Part shown: positions 52,006 through 59,720 of the stretch, one piece after another
How the letters are laid out: the number at the start of each line of letters is the position of its first letter
How positions within the stretch are numbered: position 1 is the stretch's first letter
From: an uncultured Acidobacteriota bacterium
GTDB taxonomy: Bacteria > Acidobacteriota > Blastocatellia > Pyrinomonadales > Pyrinomonadaceae
NCBI GenBank assembly: GCA_937873515.1
Contig: CALMYB010000022.1
Location: forward strand, 1-64,000
Reading direction: 5' to 3'
Length of the DNA stretch: 64,000 nt
The notes under the pieces: model-generated
Database searches by the model: none
What the model was told of the DNA's origin: nothing
What the model saw: the letters and a program-made list of their open reading frames with translations, nothing else
Position numbers and translations under genes: made by a program

Positions 52006-53274
52006 TCAGTTCGTCTGATCGGCGATGTAAGTGAGCGTCGTTGTCGGTTCGAGTTCGTTTAGAGCATGAGATATAGCCGGCCGAAGGCCTTCGGCTTCCA
52101 TATATTCGCGGCCGAGCAGGCGGCGAAAACGGCGGTCTTTCGTCTCGCTCTTCAGTTCGCGGAGCACACCTCTCAAAAATGCCACGACCAGTTCAGGTGC
52201 GAACTGCTTGCCGGCATTCCGACGCAGGTCGTCAACAACGTCGATCGCCGGACGGCGGGCCTTGTACGGCCGGTCGGTCGTCATCGCGTCGAAGGAGTCG
52301 GCAAGGTTCACGACCTTCGCGATATAGGGAATTTCGCGGTCGTAAAGTCCGTCGGGATAACCGCGTCCGTCCAGCCGTTCATGGTGATATTTCGCTGCGA
52401 GCGGCACATCCGTGAAAGGATGATGTATCGCCTGCAGGATCTCGAAGCCGACGACCGGATGCTTGTTTAGCTCGGCAGATTCCTTCGCGTTTATGCGATA
52501 CGGAGCGTTGATGATCTTGCGTTCGACCGTGAGCTTGCCGACGTCGTGCAGATAGCCCGCGGTCGCGGCTCCTTCGATCTGTTCGGGCGACCATTCGAGT
52601 TCGGTCGCGATCAGCTCGCTATATTTGCCGACACGGACGGAATGGCCTTCCGTGTACTTATCCTTGCAGTCGATCGCGGTCGCAAAGGCTTTAACGGTGT
52701 CGGCATAAGTTCGCCGAAGATCGTCAAAAAGCTTGCGGTTCTCCTCGCTGTGGCGCTCTATCTCGGCAAGAAGATTCCTTTGCGAAATAGCGACACCGAT
52801 GTGCCGTCCCATTGCGCAGATGATCTCTTTTTCGTATGACGAGTACGCTTCGCCGGTCGCTTTCTCGCCAAGGAAAAGTCCGCCGACGATCTCATCGCGT
52901 ATGATCAGCGGAACAAAAAGTTCGATCCGTCGCCTCTCAAAACTCGTCGCATAGACCTGGAAGAACGGCAGTACGCGCGCGGCGTGAGCATCGATCGCGT
53001 TGAGGCCGTTCGTTAGGAACTGCCGTTCGTCCTCGACGCAGACCGAGAGCGAGAGCGGGAAGTCGTCGCCGAGGCCGCGAACCGCGAGCATATTCAGCTC
53101 GCGTGCATATCGGGAATAGCGTGCGACACCTCCGCGCATTATTCCTAGCGCGCCTGAGAGCAGATGGAGCGACGTACGGATCGTCTCTTGGAAGTTGTTC
53201 TTGTTTGCGACTTCCTGGCCTAGCTCCGCGAGAGCACCGAAGGCATGAATGAGCTTTGGACTTTGTTCGAGCAT
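52006..53274 (-). CDS. GAF - HD-GYP domain phosphodiesterase
   Basis: A 422-residue protein. A GAF-like sensor (about 30-175) is followed by a coiled linker and an HD-GYP domain. The domain has TEGHSVRVGKYS, GYLHDVGKL (metal-binding HD), and HHERLDGRGYPDGL (the GYP motif). HD-GYP proteins hydrolyse cyclic di-GMP. The expected core residues are present, so it is probably active. It lies 12 bases behind the STAS gene and likely shares its mRNA. Confidence 0.9.
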   Translation of the reverse strand: MLEQSPKLIHAFGALAELGQEVANKNNFQETIRTSLHLLSGALGIMRGGVARYSRYARELNMLAVRGLGDDFPLSLSVCVEDERQFLTNGLNAIDAHAARVLPFFQVYATSFERRRIELFVPLIIRDEIVGGLFLGEKATGEAYSSYEKEIICAMGRHIGVAISQRNLLAEIERHSEENRKLFDDLRRTYADTVKAFATAIDCKDKYTEGHSVRVGKYSELIATELEWSPEQIEGAATAGYLHDVGKLTVERKIINAPYRINAKESAELNKHPVVGFEILQAIHHPFTDVPLAAKYHHERLDGRGYPDGLYDREIPYIAKVVNLADSFDAMTTDRPYKARRPAIDVVDDLRRNAGKQFAPELVVAFLRGVLRELKSETKDRRFRRLLGREYMEAEGLRPAISHALNELEPTTTLTYIADQTN

Positions 53275-53286
53275 CGTGTGGCAGTT

Positions 53287-53619
53287 CTATTGGATCGTAA
53301 CGTGTTTGGTCAGGCCGAGCATATCGAAAAGCTCGGCCGATTCAGGCTTCAGGTCTGCGAAAACGACCTTTGCACCGGCCATTTGGGCATTATCGATTAC
53401 CCCAAGCAGGATCGAGATGCCGATCGAGTTGATGATGTCGGTCTGAGAAAAATCGACCACGATCTCGCGTGCACCCGCATCGATCTTGTCTTTGCACTCA
53501 CGCTCGATCTTCTCGCCGGTCAGTTTGTTCAGATAGTCGCCAGCGACTACGACGGTTGTCGTTGGACGGGACGCAGACTCGACCGCGGGGGCCGTATCAA
53601 ATGACAAATTTTCTGTCAC
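53287..53619 (-). CDS. STAS-domain protein (anti-sigma factor antagonist type)
   Basis: A 110-residue protein from a GTG at 53619, chosen because AAGGAAAA lies just upstream; an in-frame ATG at 53703 is the alternative. The STAS domain ends IVVDFSQTDIINSIGISILLGVIDNA, with Ser in the usual phosphorylated position. Such proteins switch partners with anti-sigma kinases or bind small ligands. It is probably co-transcribed with the HD-GYP gene. Confidence 0.85.
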   Translation of the reverse strand: MTENLSFDTAPAVESASRPTTTVVVAGDYLNKLTGEKIERECKDKIDAGAREIVVDFSQTDIINSIGISILLGVIDNAQMAGAKVVFADLKPESAELFDMLGLTKHVTIQ

Positions 53620-53719
53620 TAATTTATTTTCCTTGCAATATTTAGCTTTAGCAGTCGAAGGCGTTACTTGAATGTTTCTAACACACAGGCGAGGCAAAGA
53701 CAAGGAAAAAATTAAGCGC

Positions 53720-54976
53720 TTAAGCCGAACGCGTTACAGTCTTGTTCGGCAGGCCGTGCGGTTTCTTGACCAGAATGCGTGTTTGAGCCAGGGCTGTCTC
53801 GAACGCGTCGGGGTCATTCTGAGGGCTGCAGGTCACGCCGCGGTCGTCGATAAAAGCGGCGGCACGCGGCTTTCCCTGACCGATGTAAACGTCCGTGTAT
53901 GGGAATTTATGCTTGTCGAGCCACTCGATCACGCGAACGCGAAGCTGTCCGGGCGTGATGATCGAGCCTTCGAGAAGATCCTGTGCACAGCGGGAAGAGA
54001 AGATCGTGATCTCGGCAAAACGTGCGAGTTTCTTCATGAATTGAAGCGAGCCCTCAACAGGTTCGCCGATGTGGTCGATGCCACGCCATTTGTCGTACTG
54101 TGCGAGCACGCCATCGAGATCGACGCATACTCGAGGCTTGCGTTTCACGGCCTTTGCCGCTGGTCCCTTCGGCTGCGGAACAGGCTTGAGCGTTGCTTTC
54201 TGTTTCGCTTTTTTGCGCTTTGGAAGTTTAGAAGGCCGCGTTGCCATCATCGCTTCGATCGCTTCGCCGCCCTCAAGCCAATCGTTCTCGCCGGCAAGCG
54301 CGTAAAAATTCCAGACCCGCGTGTAATGATGCCGTGTATGGTGCCGTCCCGGAACACGCAGCGTGTATGGAAGATCGTCAGGCGCAACTTGTCGTTTCGG
54401 CGGGAACATCTCAGGCTTTCGCGGCAGATCGAAGCTCCGCCATTCGTTGCGGATCTCGTCCGCGAAATCGTAAACGTCCGCGAGCGGATATTCTTTGTCG
54501 AGCAGAACCCAGACGTGATAGCCCCCGACACCGTTGCTGTCAACAAGCATCGGGTCCATTCCCATATCGCGAAGCCGTTCGGCCCACGCGTATGCTGCCT
54601 CGAAGTTCGCACCCGCGATCTCGCCCGCGTTCGGCACCGTCTCGTCGTGAAGATCGACGTCGATCGCAAACCACTTGCACGTGCTGTGGTCGCTGATCGA
54701 GAAAAGTCCGATGAGATGCGCCGGCGACTTAGCGGCAAAATGACGAGCAAGCTTCGTATGCGTCACCATGTCGGTGCCGAGCTTGCGGCGTTCGGGAATG
54801 GGCAGCATCACGACGCCGATCTTGCCGTCGCGAAGCGTGTATTGGCTCCAGACATCGCGGCGGTTCACAAGGCGTTCCATCGCCCAGTCGGCAAGGTCGT
54901 CCGAATGACGCACCCATTCCTGAGCTATCCATAGAAGACGCTTGTCACCCAAAAATTCGTGAAATGGTGCAGCCAC
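53720..54976 (-). CDS. Fusion of primase-like (AEP) domain and HAD phosphatase domain
   Basis: A 418-residue protein. Residues about 40-245 resemble the archaeo-eukaryotic primase domain of TOTE-type proteins: LIGLFSISDHSTCKWFAIDVD (metal Asp106 and Asp108), then SNGVGGYHVWVLLD (His154), EMFPPKRQ and LRVPGRHH. A Lys/Pro-rich linker (about 248-280) follows. Residues 281-390 are a HAD domain: VCVDLDGVL (Asp286, Asp288), IFSSR, and AFIDDRG (Asp377, Asp378). The combination suggests priming or gap filling plus removal of a terminal phosphate. It is on the minus strand, downstream of the ligase operon and the hic genes. Confidence 0.8.
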   Translation of the reverse strand: MAAPFHEFLGDKRLLWIAQEWVRHSDDLADWAMERLVNRRDVWSQYTLRDGKIGVVMLPIPERRKLGTDMVTHTKLARHFAAKSPAHLIGLFSISDHSTCKWFAIDVDLHDETVPNAGEIAGANFEAAYAWAERLRDMGMDPMLVDSNGVGGYHVWVLLDKEYPLADVYDFADEIRNEWRSFDLPRKPEMFPPKRQVAPDDLPYTLRVPGRHHTRHHYTRVWNFYALAGENDWLEGGEAIEAMMATRPSKLPKRKKAKQKATLKPVPQPKGPAAKAVKRKPRVCVDLDGVLAQYDKWRGIDHIGEPVEGSLQFMKKLARFAEITIFSSRCAQDLLEGSIITPGQLRVRVIEWLDKHKFPYTDVYIGQGKPRAAAFIDDRGVTCSPQNDPDAFETALAQTRILVKKPHGLPNKTVTRSA

Positions 54977-55044
54977 AAAACGATTCTATCTCAAGGCTCG
55001 TGGTAATTGGGATCGTGATCACCAAAAACTCATATACTTTCGGC

Positions 55045-55218
55045 ATGACGAATAACTATACCGCGATCGTTAAGCAGGACGGCGAATGGTGGATCGGCTG
55101 GATCGAGGAAGTGCCCGGAGTCAATTGCCAGGAAGCGACGCGTGAGGAATTGCTCGAAAGCCTTCGCGTGACCATCGGCGAGGCACTTGAGTTTTTTCGG
55201 AGATCAACAAAAAGCTGA
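55045..55218 (+). CDS. Orphan HicB-like protein
   Basis: A 57-residue protein with the HicB/UPF0150 partial RNase-H-like pattern: YTAIVKQDGEWWIGWIEEVPGVNCQEATREELLESL. The ATG at 55045 is chosen over one at 54964, which lies inside the neighbouring gene's start region. No hicA-like frame is next to it on the same strand. It lies between the primase-fusion gene and the broken hicA, both on the other strand. Confidence 0.7.
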   Translation: MTNNYTAIVKQDGEWWIGWIEEVPGVNCQEATREELLESLRVTIGEALEFFRRSTKS

Positions 55219-55315
55219 TACGGAATTTTTGCAAAAAGCTTAGTATCCGGCCCCTTGATGCCACTTGAAAAAGCTACGCGGCAAATGCAAATGCCTAAGA
55301 CATGCTGGTACAAAT

Positions 55316-55525
55316 TTACGAGAGGTCGGTCTCGCTCAGTTCGGCGAGCTTCATTAGATGTTTCAAAAGGCCTGTCTTTTAGGCTTTGTTGCGATGAATT
55401 GGAACAGAAAGCCTGGCGACATTTCCAGGCTTTCCATAAATGTGATGACTGCCCTCGACTCTAAGCAGATTCCAGCCATGTCGTTCGATGATCTTCGCGA
55501 ACTCCTTGCCAGAGACCGTTCTCAT
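55316..55525 (-). pseudogene. hicA: hicA toxin gene interrupted by a stop codon
   Basis: Reading from the ATG at 55525 gives [19 protein letters not shown], then GSHHIYGKPGNVARLSVPIH, then RNKA and a TAA at 55379-55381. The frame continues KTGLLKHLMKLAELSETDL to a second TAA at 55316. The joined 69-codon product matches HicA along its whole length; the TAA stands where Leu is usual, so one base change explains it. The active His27/28 is kept, but the last third is lost. The ATG overlaps the hicB stop as ATGA. Confidence 0.85.
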
Positions 55526-55725
55526 ACGGCAATTTCAAGCACACGGCCCTGCTCAGTGGCCGGTATGTGCGAAACATCAACCGACAAACAGCCTTCTACG
55601 GCCTCGTAGATATTCGACAGCAGCTCCTCAAACGTCTCTCCTTGGGTCGCGCAACCGGGAATCGACGGAACTTCAGCCCAATATCCGCCTTCTTCGGCTT
55701 CATGTACGATGACTTTCAGTTTCAT
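55522..55725 (-). CDS. hicB: HicB antitoxin
   Basis: A 67-residue protein with the HicB pattern [36 protein letters not shown]. The ATG at 55725 is chosen over one 15 bases upstream because it matches the family. It is intact and overlaps the hicA start by ATGA. HicB normally binds and blocks HicA and represses the promoter. Here the order is hicB then hicA, which occurs in part of the family. Confidence 0.88.
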   Translation of the reverse strand: MKLKVIVHEAEEGGYWAEVPSIPGCATQGETFEELLSNIYEAVEGCLSVDVSHIPATEQGRVLEIAV

Positions 55726-55780
55726 AGGATTATTATACAACGCAACCTGACCTTACGTCGCAAAAATCGTAAAGCGTGCC

Positions 55781-57238
55781 CTATTCGACCCTTTCCCAGC
55801 CGCCGATGAAGTTCTTTTCGGCGAGCTCCTGGAAGAATTTCCTTGCGGTCTTTTCGTTGTTGGAAATCTTGATGTCGCGTTCGAGCGGGTCTTTGCGGTT
55901 CGGGCTAAAATCCGTGAGATAGACGACGTAGCCCGGAAAATCGCCGCGATCCTGCTTGTTCGTCTTCCAAAGGAGAAGTTTGCGGACCATCGTCTTTTCC
56001 TTCATCACTTTTGTGTAAACGACGCGTTCCAGTATCTCGCTTTCGGGTGCATCGTCGGCATGTGCCGATCGGTCAGCATCCGCGATCGTTATCAGGTCGG
56101 TGACCTGTTTTATCGAGACGTCTTCTGCGACGGCCTCCTTATCATCGCGTATCCCGATGAACTGCGGCGAGATCACGCTCACGAGCGGCATCCTAAGCAA
56201 CGCCGTGTATCTCTTGCCGTCCCAATCAAGCACCATTCGCTTGACCGGGCCGCCGCGTGCGCGTTCTCCGATCAGGTCCAGGCACGAGATCTCGATCACA
56301 GGACCGGGCTTGATCATTTCGTAGGCGACGTAATCATTGTTGACCGCGACGTAGTCCGACGGAACGACACGACGCTTGAGTTCGGCGACGAAAGTTCGAC
56401 GATCCTCCTCGGTGAATCCGCCGCCGACGCGTGTGAATTCCTGGAACGTGCCGTCATCGCGGATCACCGCAACAAGAAGGTCGTGGAGCATTCCCTTACG
56501 GTCGTCGGTGCCTTCGGAATAGCCGATGATCGCGACGTCGAGATTGTGGCGGAGTTTTATCTTGAACCAGCCCGTTTGGTCGTTCCGAACGACGAGGCCT
56601 TCAGCGTTCTCGCCGATGACCCATTCGGTGAAGGCCTGCATAATGCCTTCTGTTTTATCGACGAATCGATTTTCGGCTGGGTGAATCTGCTTTCCCTTGC
56701 CGAACCATTTGGCTAGGAGACCATAGACGTCTGCGACGCTCGAAACCTGTTCGCCGTCGGCCTCGATCACGTCAAAGACGGCGACGCCGAGATCTTCGAG
56801 TTTGTCCTTTGACGGCGGGTTTCGCAGGACGCGAACGACCTGCTGAACGGGATGAGCCTTCGTTGCACCTTTCCGGACATAGATCTCGCCGGCGAGCGTG
56901 CAGGAACCGACCTTTGCTTTCTTGAGAAGTTCGGCCGCCTCTTCGAACGCGGGCAAGCCGACGCGAACCGTGCCGCCAGCATTCACGGAGAGCATCTGCT
57001 TTCCGTCGAAGAAGAGCATCGCGTTCTCACCGTCATATTTTCTCGAGACGGAATAATTCCGCGCCTTTGGGATACGCGCGATGTCCTCGGGCGAGATCGC
57101 GCGCATCATATTGCTCACGCGGCGTTTGTATTCCTGAGCCTTTATGTGCAGCGACGGATCGGCTAGGTCGATCGCCTTTCCGGTGCAGTAACCGAATTTG
57201 CACGTGAATTTCTTCTTGTCGAAGTCGAGTTTAGGCAT
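55781..57238 (-). CDS. ATP-dependent DNA or RNA ligase with extra C-terminal domain
   Basis: A 485-residue protein. The nucleotidyltransferase motifs are in order: SRKYDGENAMLF (motif I, catalytic Lys about 66), AGEIYV (III), EGLVVR (IV) and FKIKLRH (V). An OB-fold-like region follows to about residue 340. The last 90 residues (VRKLLLWKTNKQDRGDFPGY to the end) form a separate domain with an ARKFFQELAEKNFIGGW ending that recalls WGR domains. DNA or RNA preference cannot be told. It overlaps the preceding gene by 8 bases. Confidence 0.85.
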   Translation of the reverse strand: MPKLDFDKKKFTCKFGYCTGKAIDLADPSLHIKAQEYKRRVSNMMRAISPEDIARIPKARNYSVSRKYDGENAMLFFDGKQMLSVNAGGTVRVGLPAFEEAAELLKKAKVGSCTLAGEIYVRKGATKAHPVQQVVRVLRNPPSKDKLEDLGVAVFDVIEADGEQVSSVADVYGLLAKWFGKGKQIHPAENRFVDKTEGIMQAFTEWVIGENAEGLVVRNDQTGWFKIKLRHNLDVAIIGYSEGTDDRKGMLHDLLVAVIRDDGTFQEFTRVGGGFTEEDRRTFVAELKRRVVPSDYVAVNNDYVAYEMIKPGPVIEISCLDLIGERARGGPVKRMVLDWDGKRYTALLRMPLVSVISPQFIGIRDDKEAVAEDVSIKQVTDLITIADADRSAHADDAPESEILERVVYTKVMKEKTMVRKLLLWKTNKQDRGDFPGYVVYLTDFSPNRKDPLERDIKISNNEKTARKFFQELAEKNFIGGWERVE

Positions 57239-57938
57239 CTTCGAGTGTCTTTGGCCTCTTGAGTTCCATGTTCGAGAGATGGAGGATCAGGCAGTATGCA
57301 TTGCCCTTTATCCTGCCTTCTAAGAATGCGTTGTACGGTTTCCCTCCGCGATTCATCACGAGAGGTTCATTGCCCTTCTCGCCTCCGCGAAGCAATAGAA
57401 GTGCGTCCCTCTCGGTGAGTTCCTTTGCCATATCGAAAAGGAAATCGAATGTCAGGCCGTTCACATGGACGAGCTGCTTCTTGTTCGTAAAGACGAACTT
57501 GTGGATCGCGTCCTCCTTTTTGATGAACTTGCCGGTCCATCGCATCGGGAATTCACCGTTCATATTCTGCGGCTCTTTGATGCGCGGACGGCGTTCGCGT
57601 TCGGTGCCATCAGGGTTGTAGATGACCTCGATCTCCTCGATCAGATGGACGATGCCTTTTGCGGTGACGTAAACGCGCGAAAGGTCGGAGAGGAACATAC
57701 CGAAGGATTCGATGTCGATCTCGGGGTCACCCTTGATGAGCGCGTCGGCGACCTTTTCGATCTTCTTGCTCTTCTTGAGCAAGGCGGGAAGATCGTGTTC
57801 GACGTCCGTCTTTAAGAGCTTTTTGGTCGAAACAGGCCGTCCCTTTTCGTTGAGATAGCGGACGGAGCGATGCGGCATAAGAGCCTCGGTCGCGACGACG
57901 GCATCTCGATTCTTCTGGTTTGAGATATTTATCGACAT
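57231..57938 (-). CDS. Unknown protein in the ligase operon (235 aa)
   Basis: A 235-residue soluble protein with no signal peptide. I do not recognise it. It is rich in charged residues; a hydrophobic core block is LTFDFLFDMAKELTERDALLLLRGGEKG and the end is YNAFLEGRIKGNAYCLILHLSNMELKRP. It overlaps the ligase start by 8 bases and begins 4 bases after the 203-aa gene, so the three are translated together. Its role is inferred to be linked to the ligase. Confidence 0.75.
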   Translation of the reverse strand: MSINISNQKNRDAVVATEALMPHRSVRYLNEKGRPVSTKKLLKTDVEHDLPALLKKSKKIEKVADALIKGDPEIDIESFGMFLSDLSRVYVTAKGIVHLIEEIEVIYNPDGTERERRPRIKEPQNMNGEFPMRWTGKFIKKEDAIHKFVFTNKKQLVHVNGLTFDFLFDMAKELTERDALLLLRGGEKGNEPLVMNRGGKPYNAFLEGRIKGNAYCLILHLSNMELKRPKTLEDA

Positions 57939-57942
57939 TCGT

Positions 57943-58554
57943 TCACATCAGATCGAAATCAAGGTCGTCAACCGAGATCTCGTCCTCTTCGTCGTTGTTC
58001 AGTACCGTGCTTTCGTTCAGTTCGATGAAATCGAGATCTGCCTGTTTGCCTGTAACGATGAAGGCGTCCTTGCCGCTGCCGATCACGAATGCGCTGTCGT
58101 ATTCGACACCGCCGCGATAGCTGAAAGGGAAGCTGTAGATCTCGCCGGAAGCGACCCGATCGAGAAGCGGGGCGATGTCAGCACCTTCAAAAGGCGTGAC
58201 GAGATAGACGCCTTTTACGATCTGCAGAAGGTAATCGTCAACTTCGGCCCTGTTAAGGATGTTGCTCTGATTGAAGGATGAAGGGACCGGTTCTATCTTG
58301 TCGCCGTCTTCGGATATCGGAACAAGTTCGTTGCGATCGACAGAATCGCCCTTGTCCGTGACGGTAGCCAACGCCGTACCGCCCTTATTGATGAGCGTCT
58401 TGCCGTCGGCAGCGAGGATACGCAATTCGGCCTCGCGGCCCTTCTCATCGAACGCTTCGATGGCCATCTTGCCGTAGAGTTTATCCCGATCTACTTTTAT
58501 GATGCCGACAGGATATTCAACGCCGTCAAGCACAAGTACGAGCGGTCGAGCCAT
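57943..58554 (-). CDS. Unknown acidic protein in the ligase operon (203 aa)
   Basis: A 203-residue protein. It starts MARPLVLVLDGVEYPVGIIKVDRDKLYG and ends in a strongly acidic tail (NNDEEDEISVDDLDFDL). I do not recognise it. The first 50 residues look like a small beta-rich domain and the middle contains IVKGVYLVTPFEGADIAPLLDRV. It is the first gene of the ligase trio, with AGGTTTCCC before the ATG. Acidic tails of this kind often mimic nucleic acid or bind a basic partner. Confidence 0.75.
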   Translation of the reverse strand: MARPLVLVLDGVEYPVGIIKVDRDKLYGKMAIEAFDEKGREAELRILAADGKTLINKGGTALATVTDKGDSVDRNELVPISEDGDKIEPVPSSFNQSNILNRAEVDDYLLQIVKGVYLVTPFEGADIAPLLDRVASGEIYSFPFSYRGGVEYDSAFVIGSGKDAFIVTGKQADLDFIELNESTVLNNDEEDEISVDDLDFDLM

Positions 58555-58579
58555 GTCAGGGAAACCTCCAGTGAGAAGG

Positions 58580-59716
58580 CTATCTTAACGTAATTTTGCC
58601 GTCATCGGCTATTTTTGGTGAATTTTCTCCGAAGTCCGCCTGGGATAGAGAGCGGACGACTTCGATCGACCTGTTCGTCGGATCGAGGATCGGGCCGCCG
58701 CGTCCCTCCTGTTTGAGAGGAGTGATCTTGCCTTCGATAAACTTGCCGTCGGCGCCGATCTTGACCTCGACGATCTCGCTGAGAGCGGTCTCCGCGGCGA
58801 GCGAGAACCAGCCATAGGTCGCGAAATTACCAAGCGAATATACGATCAGATGGCCTTTGTAGAGCTCCATCCCGCGCATTACGTGCGGGCCGTGGCCGAG
58901 CACCAGGGCTGCTCCCGCATCGATGACGCGATGAGCGAATGCGGGCAAGTTCCCGCGTTTTTCACCGGCAAATATCTCGGTCGCGTTCGGGACGTGCTGG
59001 CGGTCGGTTCCTTCGGCACCGCCGTGAAAAGACACGACCACGATGTCCGCTTTTTTCTTTGCGGCACGAACAAGTCGCTCTGCCTCGTCAAGATCATTCA
59101 CATTCGGCGTGATCGCGTTGTGGGCAAAGCCGATGAAGGCGACCTTGCGGCCTTTGACCGTCAGGTATGTGGTCGAGTACGTGTTTCGATCGCTGCCCGC
59201 GTGTTTGATGTCAAGAGCGTCGAGCGTCTTGCGCGTGCTTTCGCGTCCGCTGTCGCCGAAATCGCCGGCGTGGTTGTTCGCAAGGCTAAGGACATCGAAT
59301 CCTGCATCTTTCAGATACTTGCCGTAACGCGTCGGAACCCGAAAAGCAAAACATCGCGTCGAGTTCGGCCTGCATTTTGTCGATACGCCGGAGTCGGCCA
59401 TCGGGCCTTCGAGGTTGCCGAAAGCGATGTCGGCCGCCGACAGGATCGACGTGACCGGTTCGAGAAGTTTTGCTCCGTCTTCCGGCGGCATGCGGGATTC
59501 GTTCGGATAGGTCGAACCGAGCATGATATCGCCGACGGCGGCGATCGTGATCGGCTCCGTGCTCTGTTCCTTTACGGACGACGGCGTCGGCGCCGGCTTT
59601 GTGTTGACGGCGGCATCCTGCGCCTCGGTCGAGCGTCCGCAGGCGAGAGCCATCAATAGGACCGATGCCGTGAGGATGAAGAACATAGTTCCGGCGATCA
59701 AATTTACACGTACCAT
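58580..59716 (-). CDS. CapA-family metallophosphatase-like lipoprotein
   Basis: A 378-residue protein. The N-terminus MVRVNLIAGTMFFILTASVLLMALAC suggests a lipoprotein or signal anchor (Cys26). The CapA/PgsA domain has AVGDIMLG, FGNLEGPM, LSLANNHAGDFG, VVSFHGGAEG, LVLGHGPHVMRGMELY and IVYSLGNFA. CapA proteins are linked to poly-gamma-glutamate or capsule synthesis, but many members are simply uncharacterised phosphatase-like proteins. No pgs genes are adjacent, so capsule function is not supported here. Confidence 0.85.
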   Translation of the reverse strand: MVRVNLIAGTMFFILTASVLLMALACGRSTEAQDAAVNTKPAPTPSSVKEQSTEPITIAAVGDIMLGSTYPNESRMPPEDGAKLLEPVTSILSAADIAFGNLEGPMADSGVSTKCRPNSTRCFAFRVPTRYGKYLKDAGFDVLSLANNHAGDFGDSGRESTRKTLDALDIKHAGSDRNTYSTTYLTVKGRKVAFIGFAHNAITPNVNDLDEAERLVRAAKKKADIVVVSFHGGAEGTDRQHVPNATEIFAGEKRGNLPAFAHRVIDAGAALVLGHGPHVMRGMELYKGHLIVYSLGNFATYGWFSLAAETALSEIVEVKIGADGKFIEGKITPLKQEGRGGPILDPTNRSIEVVRSLSQADFGENSPKIADDGKITLR

Positions 59717-59720
59717 AGAG

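Noticed and set aside
53672..54934. A 420-codon plus-strand frame opposite the primase/HAD fusion
   Set aside because: The minus frame has two sets of ordered catalytic motifs; the plus frame is featureless.
55379..55381. The hicA TAA as a recoded codon or a programmed frameshift
   Set aside because: TAA is not a known recoding codon in bacteria of this kind, other genes use TAA as a normal stop, and there is no slippery sequence; simple mutation is sufficient.
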